From Rhizophagus irregularis (taxonomy: Eukaryota; Glomeromycota; Glomeromycetes; Glomerales; Glomeraceae), in NCBI RefSeq assembly GCF_026210795.1, contig NC_089430.1, forward strand, positions 4,774,001 to 4,838,000: a stretch of DNA of 64,000 nucleotides, read 5' to 3'. This document shows positions 1 through 9,729 of the stretch, piece after piece. The notes beneath the pieces are model-generated. The model saw only the letters and a program-made list of their open reading frames with translations. It was not told the origin of the DNA and did not search any database. Position 1 is the first letter of the stretch, and every line of letters starts with the position of its first letter. Position numbers and translations under genes: made by a program.

Positions 1-737
1 ATTTATTTATTTAATTATTGATTTATTTGCATGAACGAGTTTAAAAAACTAGATTTTATGATTAAGTTTATTAGCATAATGGAATACGATCGATAAATCA
101 ATAACTTATTTGACGAAGTTAAATTATTTAATTGGACAAAAAAATTAAAAATTAAAATTTTGTAATGCATAATGCATATGCATGTGTTTAGTACAAAATT
201 TTGCGCCAGAGAGAACAATAGATAAAATTCTTTTTTTTATTGTAGCTTTTTTTTTATTGTGTAGGATAAAATAGGAAATTGAAATTATACGATCCTATAA
301 AAAAATTTCTGGGAAAATTGATCAATTTTCTAAAAAATTTTTATAGGGAGAATTCATGTAAAAGAACAGTTCCAGTTTAATTTTGTTATTCTTGAAATTT
401 ATTTATTTAGTTATTGATTTATTTATAAACGAGTTTAAAAACTAAATTTTAAGATAAAGCTTAATAGCATAATGAAAATATGCACGGTAAAATCAATTAG
501 TTTATTTGACGAAATTAACTTTTAATTGAACAAAAAAATTAAAAATTAAAATTTCATTATGCATAATGCAGAGTACAAATTTTGTGCGATAATTTTTTTT
601 TATTGTGGCTTTAATTGTGTAGGATAAAATAGGAAGACAAATGTTGTTTAGTACAAAATTTTGCGTCATAGATAATAATAGAAAAAAATTCTTTTTTTAT
701 TTTGGCTTTTTTTATTGTGTAGGATAAAATAGGAAAT
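1..737 (+). repeat. Three degenerate tandem units ending in an intron-like TTGTGTAG motif
   Basis: A unit of about 250 bp starting ATTTATTTA-TTGATTTATTT at position 1 recurs near 400 with the same order of motifs (GAGTTTAAAAA, TTTATTTGACGAA, the run TTAAAAATTAAAATTT and then GCATAATGCA). A third, shortened copy covers about 643-737. All three end with the shared string TTGTGTAGGATAAAATAGG (about 257, 615 and 715), which reads like a polypyrimidine tract plus AG acceptor. The block lies directly before the hairpin-intron array and may be a diverged part of it. No coding frame is visible. Confidence 0.6.
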
Positions 738-890
738 CCATTATTCATAAAAAAATCAATAAGTTCTCTTCTATAATTCTATTACATGCGAAACTTTAAT
801 TTGTTTATGTTCGAATGCATGCATGAATGAATTAAAAAACACCAGATTTAAGTTTAATATCAAACTATCTTGTCTATGTATCTAATAAGG

Positions 891-2318
891 ATCCGAAACG
901 GGTATATGATAAGTTTCGCATCTCATTACATACAAAACTTTAACATTTTTATAAAAGAACGTTTCTAGCGTTCTTTATTCTTTTTTTTTTGTAGGTTTCG
1001 GTACTCCAAGGTTCCCGAAACGGTAAGTTTCGCAACATCTTGTTGCGAAACTTTAAAATTATTTTTTTATTTTTTCAAAGAACGTTTCTAACGTTCTTTA
1101 TCTTTTTTTTTTGTAGGTTCGGTACTCAATATTTCCAAACTTTAACATGGTAAGTTTAAACTTGAATTTTTTTATATTTTTTTTTCGCTAAGAACGTTTT
1201 ACTTATGTTCTTATTTTATTTTTTTTAGAGAACGGTAAGCCGGGGAAAGGGATTTTATTTTTTTAAAAAAAAATCTTTTCGTTAAGAACGTTTTACTAAC
1301 GTTCTTTTTTTAAATTTTTTTAAGGAACGCTTCCTGGACCATTCAAGGTGAAATTGATGCAAGGTAAGCTAGGGGAAGGGATTTTTTTTTTTCTCTTTTT
1401 TTTATTTTTTTTCGCTAAGAACTTTTACTGACGTTCTTCTTTGATTTTTTTAGATGGATACTATAACCAAAGAAATGCAAACCCAACGAAAAATTTATAA
1501 TACAAAAAAAAAAATAACGTGGTGAGAACGGCTTCCTAAGATGGAACGGATCAAGGTAAGCCGAGGGAAGGGGAATTTGTTTTTTTAAAAATTTTTTTTC
1601 GTTAAGAACGTTTACTAACATTCTTCATTGTCTTTTTTTTTAGAGAACGGCTCCCCGGACGAAATGGATATGAGGTAAGTTGGAGAAAATATAATATATT
1701 TTTTATTAAACAAAACGTTGACCAACGTTTCGATTTTATTCTTTTGTAGGTCCACGGTCCTGTTAGTTTCTGGGCGGAATTTGAAGGTAAAACTTCAAAA
1801 TTCTTTTTTTTTTTACTTTATTTAAATGAGACATTAGCTAACGTTTCAATTTTATTTTTTGTAGGTTTTCAGCTTTCCGGACGCCTCTTGGACGGAATTT
1901 CGAAGGTATTCCTTCGAATAAATTTTTTCTATTAATTTTATCTAGTGAACGTCATGTTCCTTTTTTTGTAGGTCCAGAACACCGCCAGACTCCATTTCAA
2001 AGGTATACCTTTCAAAATTTTTTTTTATCGAATATTAACTAATGTTCATTTTTCTTTTATTTTAGGTTCTGGGTTCCCATTTTGCTAAAAGTCTTCTGGA
2101 TGCTGAACTGTAATGGTGAAGAACTTCGAAGGTAAACACTTTGAAGTTCTTTTTTTGTTTTGCTTTCTTTAACGAACATTATACTAATGTTTGTTTTCTT
2201 TATGTTTAGGTTCCGGGCTGCTGGGTTATATATTTCAAAGCTGTTTATTTCAAAAATTTTTTCCATTTGTAGATCTGTTTGTTGGAATCGAACCAACTGG
2301 AACAACATCCAAACCATG
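891..2318 (+). other. Array of micro-exons separated by short hairpin-bearing introns; unrecognised spliced transcript
   Basis: About eleven consecutive GT...AG introns of 63-94 bp can be drawn at 902-994, 1023-1116, 1150-1228, 1235-1324, 1364-1453, 1556-1643, 1675-1749, 1787-1864, 1906-1971, 2003-2065 and 2132-2209. Most have a GTAAG-like donor and a T-rich tract before the final AG. Most of the intervening exons are only about 28-41 nt; one may be as short as 6 nt and two are longer. The exon lengths are not multiples of three and several carry stops, so a continuous protein is not evident. The exons look related (GGTACTC, CTTCCTGG, CCGGACG and GGAATTTGAAG-like strings recur), suggesting growth by tandem duplication of an exon-intron unit. 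Each intron carries an inverted repeat around its branch-site motif (CTAAC, CTAGC or ACTAAT), and several have the donor in a second hairpin. It could be a noncoding RNA gene, an effector-like repeat gene in decay, or an introner-derived array. Confidence 0.6.
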
Positions 2319-2340
2319 GTAAGAAATGTGGATTTTTTTA

Positions 2341-3480
2341 TAAATGTATTATATATGTAATATTATAAAGGAAAAATTTACTTTATGAATTTATAATTAT
2401 TTTTTATTCCTTGCTTTGGTTCTAGAATTGTTATTCTCGTTTCTAGTTTGTTCAATAACCTATTCCTACAAGTCATGTTTAAAATAATAAAATAGCTATA
2501 AGCAATACCTTTTAAGATAATAAATTTGGATTTTCACAGAGAATTGACGTTAACAATCGTTTTACTGTAGACTTATTATTAAGAACAAAAAAAAAATTAG
2601 AATTATTTTATTTTATCAAATATTCTTTAAACGTTTGATTAATTAAGCAGTTCACCAAATGCAACTAAGAATCAAGTACAACTGATGTTTTGCATAGTAA
2701 TAATTTTACTTAATAAATATATTTCATTATCATTTTAAAATAAAGAATTATAAATTATATGGTATTTTTCTGTACTGTAACTCATTTATTCAAGAAGTCA
2801 CGTTTAATAATAAGTAGAAACTGAACATGCATTTTTTTTACATTTTCGTTTTTATTAATTGCATTATATTAATGAACTTTTTTTCGATATAAAAAATAAA
2901 TTTTATGAATTGTATTAGATTTCTCGTACCATTTAAAAAATCCACATGACAAGCTTTTTCCTGTAGTTTGATTAAATTATTGATGATAATTATAAAGAAA
3001 GCATTTTAATATTTTGGTTGTACTTTACAATTTAATAATTTTAAGAAGTTTATTGTTGTGGTATTGTTCACTTTTAATTATAGAAATCGTTAAAAAAAAA
3101 ACTGAAGAAAGAAAAATGTCTAAAATAATAAAAAATTAAAGTATCTATAATACTGCACTGTATAAGTTTATTTAAAGAGGTTTTAAATATAGTGTAAAAA
3201 TGATATGACTTTAGTACGTAATTTGATGAGTTTACATCATTTATTTTTTTGCTAATGAAATTTGTGAAAATTATATAATATTTTATCCCTGTTTAATTTA
3301 ACAAATGGGGTACAAAAAGTTTTATATATGTATTACGTATATTAATACATAAAATATTTAATTTGTAAGTTATTTTTATAATATTATCTATTATCTATTA
3401 TATATAATAACTAGCCAATATTTTTTTGGGGAACGTATTAATTAATAGCATCACGGGATCAACGATCGGGGATCATATTA
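2341..3480. other. AT-rich non-coding stretch
   Basis: No open frame, splice-like pattern or clear repeat was seen here apart from short A/T runs. Confidence 0.5.
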
Positions 3481-3879
3481 TATTTTAATAATAAACTAGC
3501 AGTAACCCGTTGCTTCGCAATGAATTTGTTTAAATAGAAAAATTTAGAATTAAAGATGGTTACAGTAGTTTTTTGTCTATAATTAGGAATTTAATATGGT
3601 AATAATTAGTTAAGAACCTATATAATTTGCACTCGCGCGGTTTGTATCGATCTTCACCATATAAGGAACAAGTGACATTTAAGTGTCACTGATCACGTGT
3701 AGCCACGAGTTCAGTATCTGAGGGACTCGGTTTTTTTAGTGTCAAAAATTTATTTGTCACACCCGTGATACAAAAAACCACGCCCACAAAACTTGGGTGC
3801 ATATAATTTACCCGGTGATATCAAATTTGTGCATTATATTTTATTGGCTAATTATATAATATTTTATTTTTATTTAATA

Positions 3880-4540
3880 ATAAAAAAAAATTTAAAAAAA
3901 AATTTGGGGGGAAGAAAAAGGATAAAGAAAGAAATCAGTTTAAAAAAAAGGGAAATTTCAAGAAATAAGTACGAAAAAAATTCTGAAAAAAAAGGACAAT
4001 AATCCGATCCAAAAGAGTGAAAAAAAAATTTTTTTTTAAAAAAATAACAATATGGTCTAAAAAAAAAGATCAAAAAAAATAAAAAAAAAAATTGGTCTTA
4101 AAGACCAAAACAAATGGGATAATTTAATAAAAAAAAATATAATTTTTTCAGTTTGGGAAAAAAATTAATCCTAAACGGGAAAAGAATGAGAAAAAACAAA
4201 ATTTTCAGGTTGAAAAAAAAAACTAAACTATTAAACTAAAAGAAAAGGGAGAAAAAATTTTTTCGGTTTGAAAAATTTTCAAAAAAATATTTGAAAAAAA
4301 AAAATTTGGACAAAAAATTACTGAAATTGGATTAGTTGATTGGAATCGAATATAAATAGATCAGGCGGAGGCATGTCACGGGTTTTAATTCGCCGCAACA
4401 TTGATCTGATTATCGATCCAAATCTAAATAGTGAAAGAATGTATTCGGGAAAAAAAAATTCGGTTTGAAAGAAAAAAACTAACCGAAAAAGGAAAAGGGA
4501 AAAAAAATATAGATCGGTTGGAAAAAAAAAATCATTAGAT
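3880..4540 (+). repeat. Purine-rich (A/G) low-complexity tract
   Basis: For roughly 650 bases the plus strand is mostly A and G, with runs such as GGGGGGAAGAAAAAGG and AAAGAAAGAAATC, and few pyrimidines other than scattered TT. Open frames called in this tract (K/R-rich on plus, F-rich on minus) reflect composition only. Such strand asymmetry can form triplex or R-loop structures, but nothing else indicates a function. The flanks, 3481-3880 and 4540-5394, hold no gene that I can recognise. Confidence 0.6.
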
Positions 4541-5394
4541 ATACAACATGACTTGCCGATCAAGCGAGTCTTAACTATAAAGAACATGGATCAGCAATTC
4601 AAAATTAATTTATACAGGCTAATTTAAACGTTAGTCACACAAACACTTTTTTTTTAATTATACGGATCCAAGTTCAAATGTAAGGATGCTTATTTTTATA
4701 CGAGATTATCGAGATTATCGTAAATGGTGTAAATCATCATTAGAACAATGAAGGAAAATAAATCGCACCTGATGTATTGTTTTAATTTTATTTATTATTT
4801 AAAAAAAAAAAATACAATAATTAAAAAAAAGAATATTATTAATTTCCATTTTATTGGTTTAATTTTGAGTCAATAATAGCCATATAAAGTTTATTTTTAG
4901 TAATATATCCATTATGTAAATATACACTATTTTTTTGTATTTTTTATTATTTTTAAATATTAGTTCTTTATTTTGTATACTTTAAACAAGTTTAAAACGT
5001 AAGAATAAATAAATCATTTTAAAGACTCTTTAAACATATCAGATATGATATTTTTAAATAATATTGGATTTATTTATTACCTTTGTTTTTTCTCTGTCTT
5101 GATGTCTTCGTCGCGGTCGCGCTGGTTATTTTAAATGTTACACAATGACTGATTTCATTTACCGTTAAATTATTTAACCGGTTGTTTATCTGTCACATGA
5201 CACAAACCCCAGTGGACATTTGCTATAGTAAAATTTAACTAAGGAGGATATTCTACCCTTAATATGTCACTTATTAAATCGACTTTAATTATGAAGTTAT
5301 TTGAAATTGCTATATTTTATTAAATAGGTGTTTAATCGCTCTCACTATATTCAAGGATCCGATTTACTGTAAAATATGAAATTCAAGACGAGAT

Positions 5395-6655
5395 GATATC
5401 ATGCCACCAAGTGGTCCACCTAGAACTTGCATAATAAGGATTATCTTATATTTATTTATCATTTATCATTTTTATTTTTCATTATTTTTCATTTTTTCAT
5501 TTTTTTTATTTTTTATTTTTTTTCTTTTTATTTTTTGTTGCTTTTCTTGTTTTTTATCTTTTTTTGTTATTTTTTTATTTTTAAATCCCCACTGTGTAGT
5601 CCTTTGGTAAACCACTAATAATTTATGACAGCAACCATAAGAGCCAGGTACATAGGCTAATCCTCCTAAAAAAATCATTTAATTATTGAATTCAATTCCA
5701 ATTTACAAAAAAAATTTTAAGAACAACAAAATAATCACAAAAAAAAGTTTATCAATTCTAGTTAACTTTCTAAATAAGGGACTTTCTTAGTAGTTTCCTT
5801 CTGTAAATCCTGTTGCAGTGCCACCAATAATACCAATCTCAATTGAATTTTCAGTCATTTTCCTTCAAACCCTCTTTAAGAGTAAGAATTGAAGTATGAA
5901 CAGCATCTTCAAGTTCAATATCATCATTATAACATTTTTCTAGGAATGTTTTGGCATTAATCATATTCTTCCCGATTGCAGATGCCTTCCATGCCCAATA
6001 CGATCCTGAAGGATCAACTTGATATAATGCTGGACCAGTTTCATCATAACCAGCAATTAAAAGGGAAATACCAAACGGATGAACACCTCCACTCTGAGTG
6101 AATTTTTGCATAACACTGGCAACTTCTTTTACTAAAATTCCTGTTGGAGGATATTCATTATATATTCTTTTATATCTTTGTGCTGCCTTTCTTGCCTTAG
6201 ATAATAAGATCCTAAAATCAGGGCCCATTCCAGAATAAACCATTTCAATATTTGGGCAAACATTTGCAACTTTTTCGAGAGAAGAACCATCAATAAGTGG
6301 TGACGCACTTTTCTTCTTGGTTGTGATAACAATACCATTGGTTGCTTTGATGCTGATGCTCGTTACACCTTGAGCAACAGCATTTAATGCATATTCAATT
6401 TGAACAAGTTTTTCTGACGGTGAAAAAGTCGGTAAAGAAAAACTATGTCATTGTACCAGCAGGAAAGCCAGTTTCTCCTATATTCTTACTTCTTTCAGCT
6501 TTTTTTATCTGTAAACCAGTATCATTAAAACTATGCTAAGCAGAGAGTGCAAATCTTTCTTGGTATAAAAAGATATGAAATTCTTGTTTATATTTATTTC
6601 AACCATTGTAATGTCAACATTCCGAAGTTTTAGACTACCAGGAAGTCTCGCCTAG
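5395..6655 (+). repeat. Duplicated segment, copy A (interrupted)
   Basis: Blocks 5395-5440, 5590-5668 and 6462-6655 match 7935-8236 in the same order and orientation. Shared strings include ATAAGAGCCAGGTACATAGG, GGAAAGCCAGTTTCTC and TAAACCAGTATCATTAAAAC. In copy A the match is broken twice: by a T-rich tract (about 5455-5585) and by about 790 bp at 5669-6461 that contains the proteasome-like sequence. In copy B these points are contiguous or nearly so. The identity of the duplicated unit is unknown. On the minus strand it has short open stretches but no complete gene. Confidence 0.7.
5787..6444 (-). pseudogene. 20S proteasome subunit alpha-2 retrocopy-like pseudogene
   Basis: The reverse strand encodes about 219 codons matching the proteasome alpha-2 subunit (PSMA2, yeast Pre8), a structural subunit of the outer ring of the 20S core. 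Visible hallmarks are the N-terminal [20 protein letters not shown] segment, [12 protein letters not shown], the [17 protein letters not shown] strand, [14 protein letters not shown] and [17 protein letters not shown]. The reading runs without introns through nearly the whole family length of about 234 residues, whereas genes here normally have introns, so a retrocopy is likely. Two lesions suggest it is dead. The initiator end is missing (a TGA lies two codons before the homology). Near 5850-5870 the frame shifts and meets TGA at 5851, while the expected tail (IEIGIIGG, GFTEGNY) continues in another frame to 5787. A truncated expressed protein cannot be excluded. Confidence 0.75.
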
Positions 6656-6682
6656 AAATACTATAATGATGCAAGAGAAGCA

Positions 6683-6898
6683 ATGGGTTTAGGCAGAGTG
6701 AGAGAATTGTCAGACATAACAAATGATATAGATGTACAACAAAGATTTATGAGTGCCTATTCGATATTGTATAATATTATAAATATAAATTTACTTACTG
6801 AAAAGTTCTTTGTAGCAGAACTGCAGGAGGATCTTCTCTTTGTTGATATTGATCATAATGTCCAATCCGGTTTTACCACAAATCTTTTTGGTTCATAA
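6683..6898 (+). CDS. Short hypothetical ORF (71 codons)
   Basis: The frame MGLGRVRELSDITNDIDVQQ... ends in TNLFGS and a stop. It is longer than chance ORFs in this AT-rich setting and reads with mixed, non-repetitive composition, so it may be an exon or a gene remnant. The open frame extends a little upstream of the first ATG (YNDAREA), so the true start or a splice acceptor may lie earlier. It sits between the duplicated segment and a TIR element. I do not recognise the family. No domain, signal peptide or membrane segment is apparent. Confidence 0.3.
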   Translation: MGLGRVRELSDITNDIDVQQRFMSAYSILYNIININLLTEKFFVAELQEDLLFVDIDHNVQSGFTTNLFGS

Positions 6899-6935
6899 TT
6901 ATTTATCTATTAAATTATTTGTTTATTTTGAATAT

Positions 6936-7659
6936 TTAATTGCCGATCCGCATGTGATCGATAGAATTTATATAATAAAATGCGGCGCAACATTTATATA
7001 TAAGCCATGTCGATCATGTTTTTATATCAAATAAAATGCAACCATATTGTTATACAATTACGTAATTTAACACCTGCAATATACGTTTAAGATCTTAGAA
7101 AAAAAAAATTTTTTTATAAAAAGTTTTTTTTCTTTGCAGTTTATAAAGTTTTATATGTGGGAAACGGAGATTTCATAGTATTTACTACTATTTTACTTCT
7201 ATGGTATAAATGATTTCTAGCTCTTTAACTTTTCTTTGACGCTTATAAAACTTTTTTTGATTATTATTTCTGTCAACTATTACATTTTTAATAACACTAC
7301 GCACTTTTATATCTCTTTTTCTTTCACAAATATGTCCAGTTTGTAAAAAATATGAATATAATGAAATATATGGATAATAAAAAGGACTTTTATTAAGTTT
7401 TAGCGTAATCTCAAAATAGGAATAGTTATCTTGAATTTTTTTTAAAAAAATAATAAACAAGTCATATAAATATGGACATAATAATGAAGTTCTGATATAA
7501 TAGCGCCAGTTGCAACAAGTTTTTTAGGAGTTATGTATGTATTTGACGTTGTTGTTTCTTGGGGAAACAGAGATTTCAAACGGCATCTTTTTTATTAATT
7601 AACATAACGCCGCATTTTACTATGTAAATTCTATCGATCACATGCGGATCGGCAATTAA
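6936..7659. mobile_element. Non-autonomous TIR DNA transposon with TTAA flanks (716 bp)
   Basis: A 48-bp terminal inverted repeat runs from 6940 to 6987 (starting TTGCCGATCCGCATGTGATC) and in reverse from 7608 to 7655, with only two mismatches. Both ends are flanked by TTAA (6936-6939 and 7656-7659), the target site of piggyBac-type elements. The interior is AT-rich with no transposase, so it would depend on an enzyme in trans. The reverse-strand ORF inside (7188-7460) shows no known domain. A TA-target family whose repeats include the TT/AA bases is a possible alternative. Confidence 0.75.
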
Positions 7660-7934
7660 AAGAAACAGCTTCTATATATATACGTTTATATAATAAAAAA
7701 TTGAACAATGAATTTTTTTACATAATTAAAAAAAAAATCTGCGTATAATACCCGATAGAAGTTTCTAATGTTTTGATACAAAATGGATCCTACATTGTTT
7801 ATAAAATTGATTTTTTTAGCCTAATATCATTGATTTATTCCATATAAAGACCTAAGATAATCTAAACAAGATAAAAAAAACGTTAGTATGATTTGCACCA
7901 TACTCCATAAAAAAAAGCTTCCAGAAAGGTGTTA

Positions 7935-8236
7935 ATATCATGCTACCAGTGGTTCACCCTAGAACTAGTACAATACACTGTATAATCCTATGGCAAACCA
8001 CTGATATCATGACACCAACCATAAGAGCCAGGTACATAGGCTAACCCTCTTAAGGGAAAGCCAGTTTCTCTTATATCTTACTCCTCAGCTTTTTTTATCC
8101 GTAAACCAGTATCATTAAAACTATGCAAGCAGGGAGCGCAAGCTTACCTTAATAAATAAAGATTATTTTATTTATTTCAACTTTGGTAATGCTAAACTTC
8201 CAAAGTTTCAGACTGTACTGTCAGGAAGTCTCACTT
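7935..8236 (+). repeat. Duplicated segment, copy B (uninterrupted)
   Basis: This is the contiguous counterpart of 5395-6655. Here the block ending GGTACATAGGCTAACCC is followed at once by GGAAAGCCAGTTTCTC, with no proteasome-like sequence between them. It therefore works as an empty site for dating the insertion in copy A. Confidence 0.7.
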
Positions 8237-8279
8237 AAAAAAAATTTTTTAAGAGTAAAATAATAAAATATGTAATATA

Positions 8280-8410
8280 ATGTGTATTAGGAAAGAAGTG
8301 TGTAATTTTTAAAGAAAGGGAAGTGTATATTTTTAAAAATTTTTTAAAGAAAGGAAGAAGGGTGTATTTTTTAAAAAAAAAGAAGTGAGGGTGTATATAT
8401 ACTTTTAAAA
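8280..8410 (+). repeat. Degenerate A/G-rich tandem repeat
   Basis: Three to four loose copies of a unit of about 40 bp of the form AAAGAAAGGAAG-GTGTATTTTT-AAAA. No coding potential. The rest of 8241-8680 holds nothing I can identify. Confidence 0.45.
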
Positions 8411-8683
8411 AACCCTTTCGGTTAGGGAGTTTTGTTACAATATTACATCATTTTTTCCCATATGAAAGTTGGCGTTGGCATTATAATTACATAATTATTT
8501 ACAAAACGCGTCAATGATTAATCAATAGTTATTGTAGTTATCGAAAATATCACGCGTTTTTAGATAATCTAGATATCTGTTAAAAGTCAGACTAATCTAG
8601 ACAGCCTGTCGTATATTATTACAGTAGCATCAGTAAGATTTATTACAATAATCTTGCATACTAATACAATTGTTTGGCAATAT

Positions 8684-9004
8684 TAGTCTTTTTTTTTATG
8701 GAAAGATAACGTCATTTTGACTTTTTAATAAAAACAATAGATACCATAATACTTTATTACATAACAATATACTACTGTACGTATGTTTAATAATGAGTCA
8801 TATTTATAAAAAAACAAGTGCTGCGTATTGAGATCCTTTTTAGTAGTTAAATAATTCTATATTACTAAAAAATGCAGTTTATTATACGTTCTCACATAAT
8901 TTTATTAATTCTTTCCATAATAAAAAAAATTTTTTGTATGTCATATGAATAAAACTAATTAATGAATAAAATTATTTGATAAAAATATATACATTATATT
9001 AATA
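8684..9004 (+). repeat. Dispersed direct repeat, first copy
   Basis: It shares an ordered series of motifs with 9462-9725: TTTTTTATGG, TAACGTCATTT-GACTTTTT, TGCTGCG, TACTTTTTAGT-like, TCTCATAATTTTATTAAT, AAATTTTGTATGT and AATGAATAAAATTATTTGAT. The two copies differ by many small indels, so the duplication is old. The identity of the element is unknown. Confidence 0.55.
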
Positions 9005-9330
9005 CCTATTCCTAAATTAAAAAAGTTACGAAAAGATACTATTGATGATTTATTTATGTTAAATATTATTTTTCGTAGAAAAAAAATCGAATGCATGGTG
9101 ACTAATAATAATAAGAGGCGGATAAGAGTAAATCAAATTGATTACATATTACATCATTTTCTAATACTCCGATTTTCAACACATGGACGTGATGAAGATC
9201 CTTTTGGTATTTGTTCGGAATGACTCATGATTTGAGTAATATAACAAACCGCAGCCATAAAAAAAACTATTGGAAAGATTACGCAAGATACTATAAATCA
9301 ATATCAACCGGCAATCCCAATTTAAGCGTA
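9002..9330 (+). pseudogene. Possible decayed HMG-box-type gene fragment
   Basis: An open stretch without a start runs from 9002 to the TGA near 9226 (PIPKLKKLRKDTIDDLF, then a basic NNNKRRIRVNQ patch). A shifted continuation contains LSNIT and, in a third frame, AAIKKTIGKITQ. The order basic patch, LSNIT, then a KxW/K-rich helix loosely recalls the fungal MATA-HMG family, which is expanded in this lineage, but the diagnostic PNAFILYR motif is absent and at least two frame changes are needed. I see a plausible coding relic and only infer the family. Confidence 0.22.
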
Positions 9331-9461
9331 TTGTTTTGCCAGAAATAGGATGAAAAATAATCTAAAATGGATTGAATTTGAAAAAAAAATTTCATTTCAT
9401 AGGCTAGCGCTGTTTATATTTATATCAGTGACTTGGTTTTTTCATCAGTATCTTAGGCAAT

Positions 9462-9725
9462 ATAAGTAATTTTTTATGGTAATAACGTCATTTGACTTTT
9501 TTTAGGCCAGTCATCATCATATTTTAACATCATGTGCTGCGGTTTGTTGAGCAGAAATACTTTTTAGTTTTTAAAGATTAACTCAATTATTTCTATGTTA
9601 TTAAAGTGCACGTATCATTAAGTAAATACAATTTATAGTATATTCTCATAATTTTATTAATAATAATAAATTTTGTATGTATATAATGAATAAAATTATT
9701 TGATAAAAAGATATATTAATGACCT
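9462..9725 (+). repeat. Dispersed direct repeat, second copy
   Basis: Counterpart of 8684-9004 in the same orientation, ending in AATGAATAAAATTATTTGAT followed by AAAAGATATATTAATGACC. Confidence 0.55.
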
Positions 9726-9729
9726 AACA

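Noticed and set aside
891-2318. A repeat-containing secreted effector encoded by the micro-exons
   Set aside because: Exon lengths are not multiples of three, several exons carry stops in every frame tried, and no signal peptide was found; kept only as an alternative.
3793-4073. Lysine-rich and phenylalanine-rich ORFs
   Set aside because: Low-complexity purine tract; opposite-strand shadows of each other.
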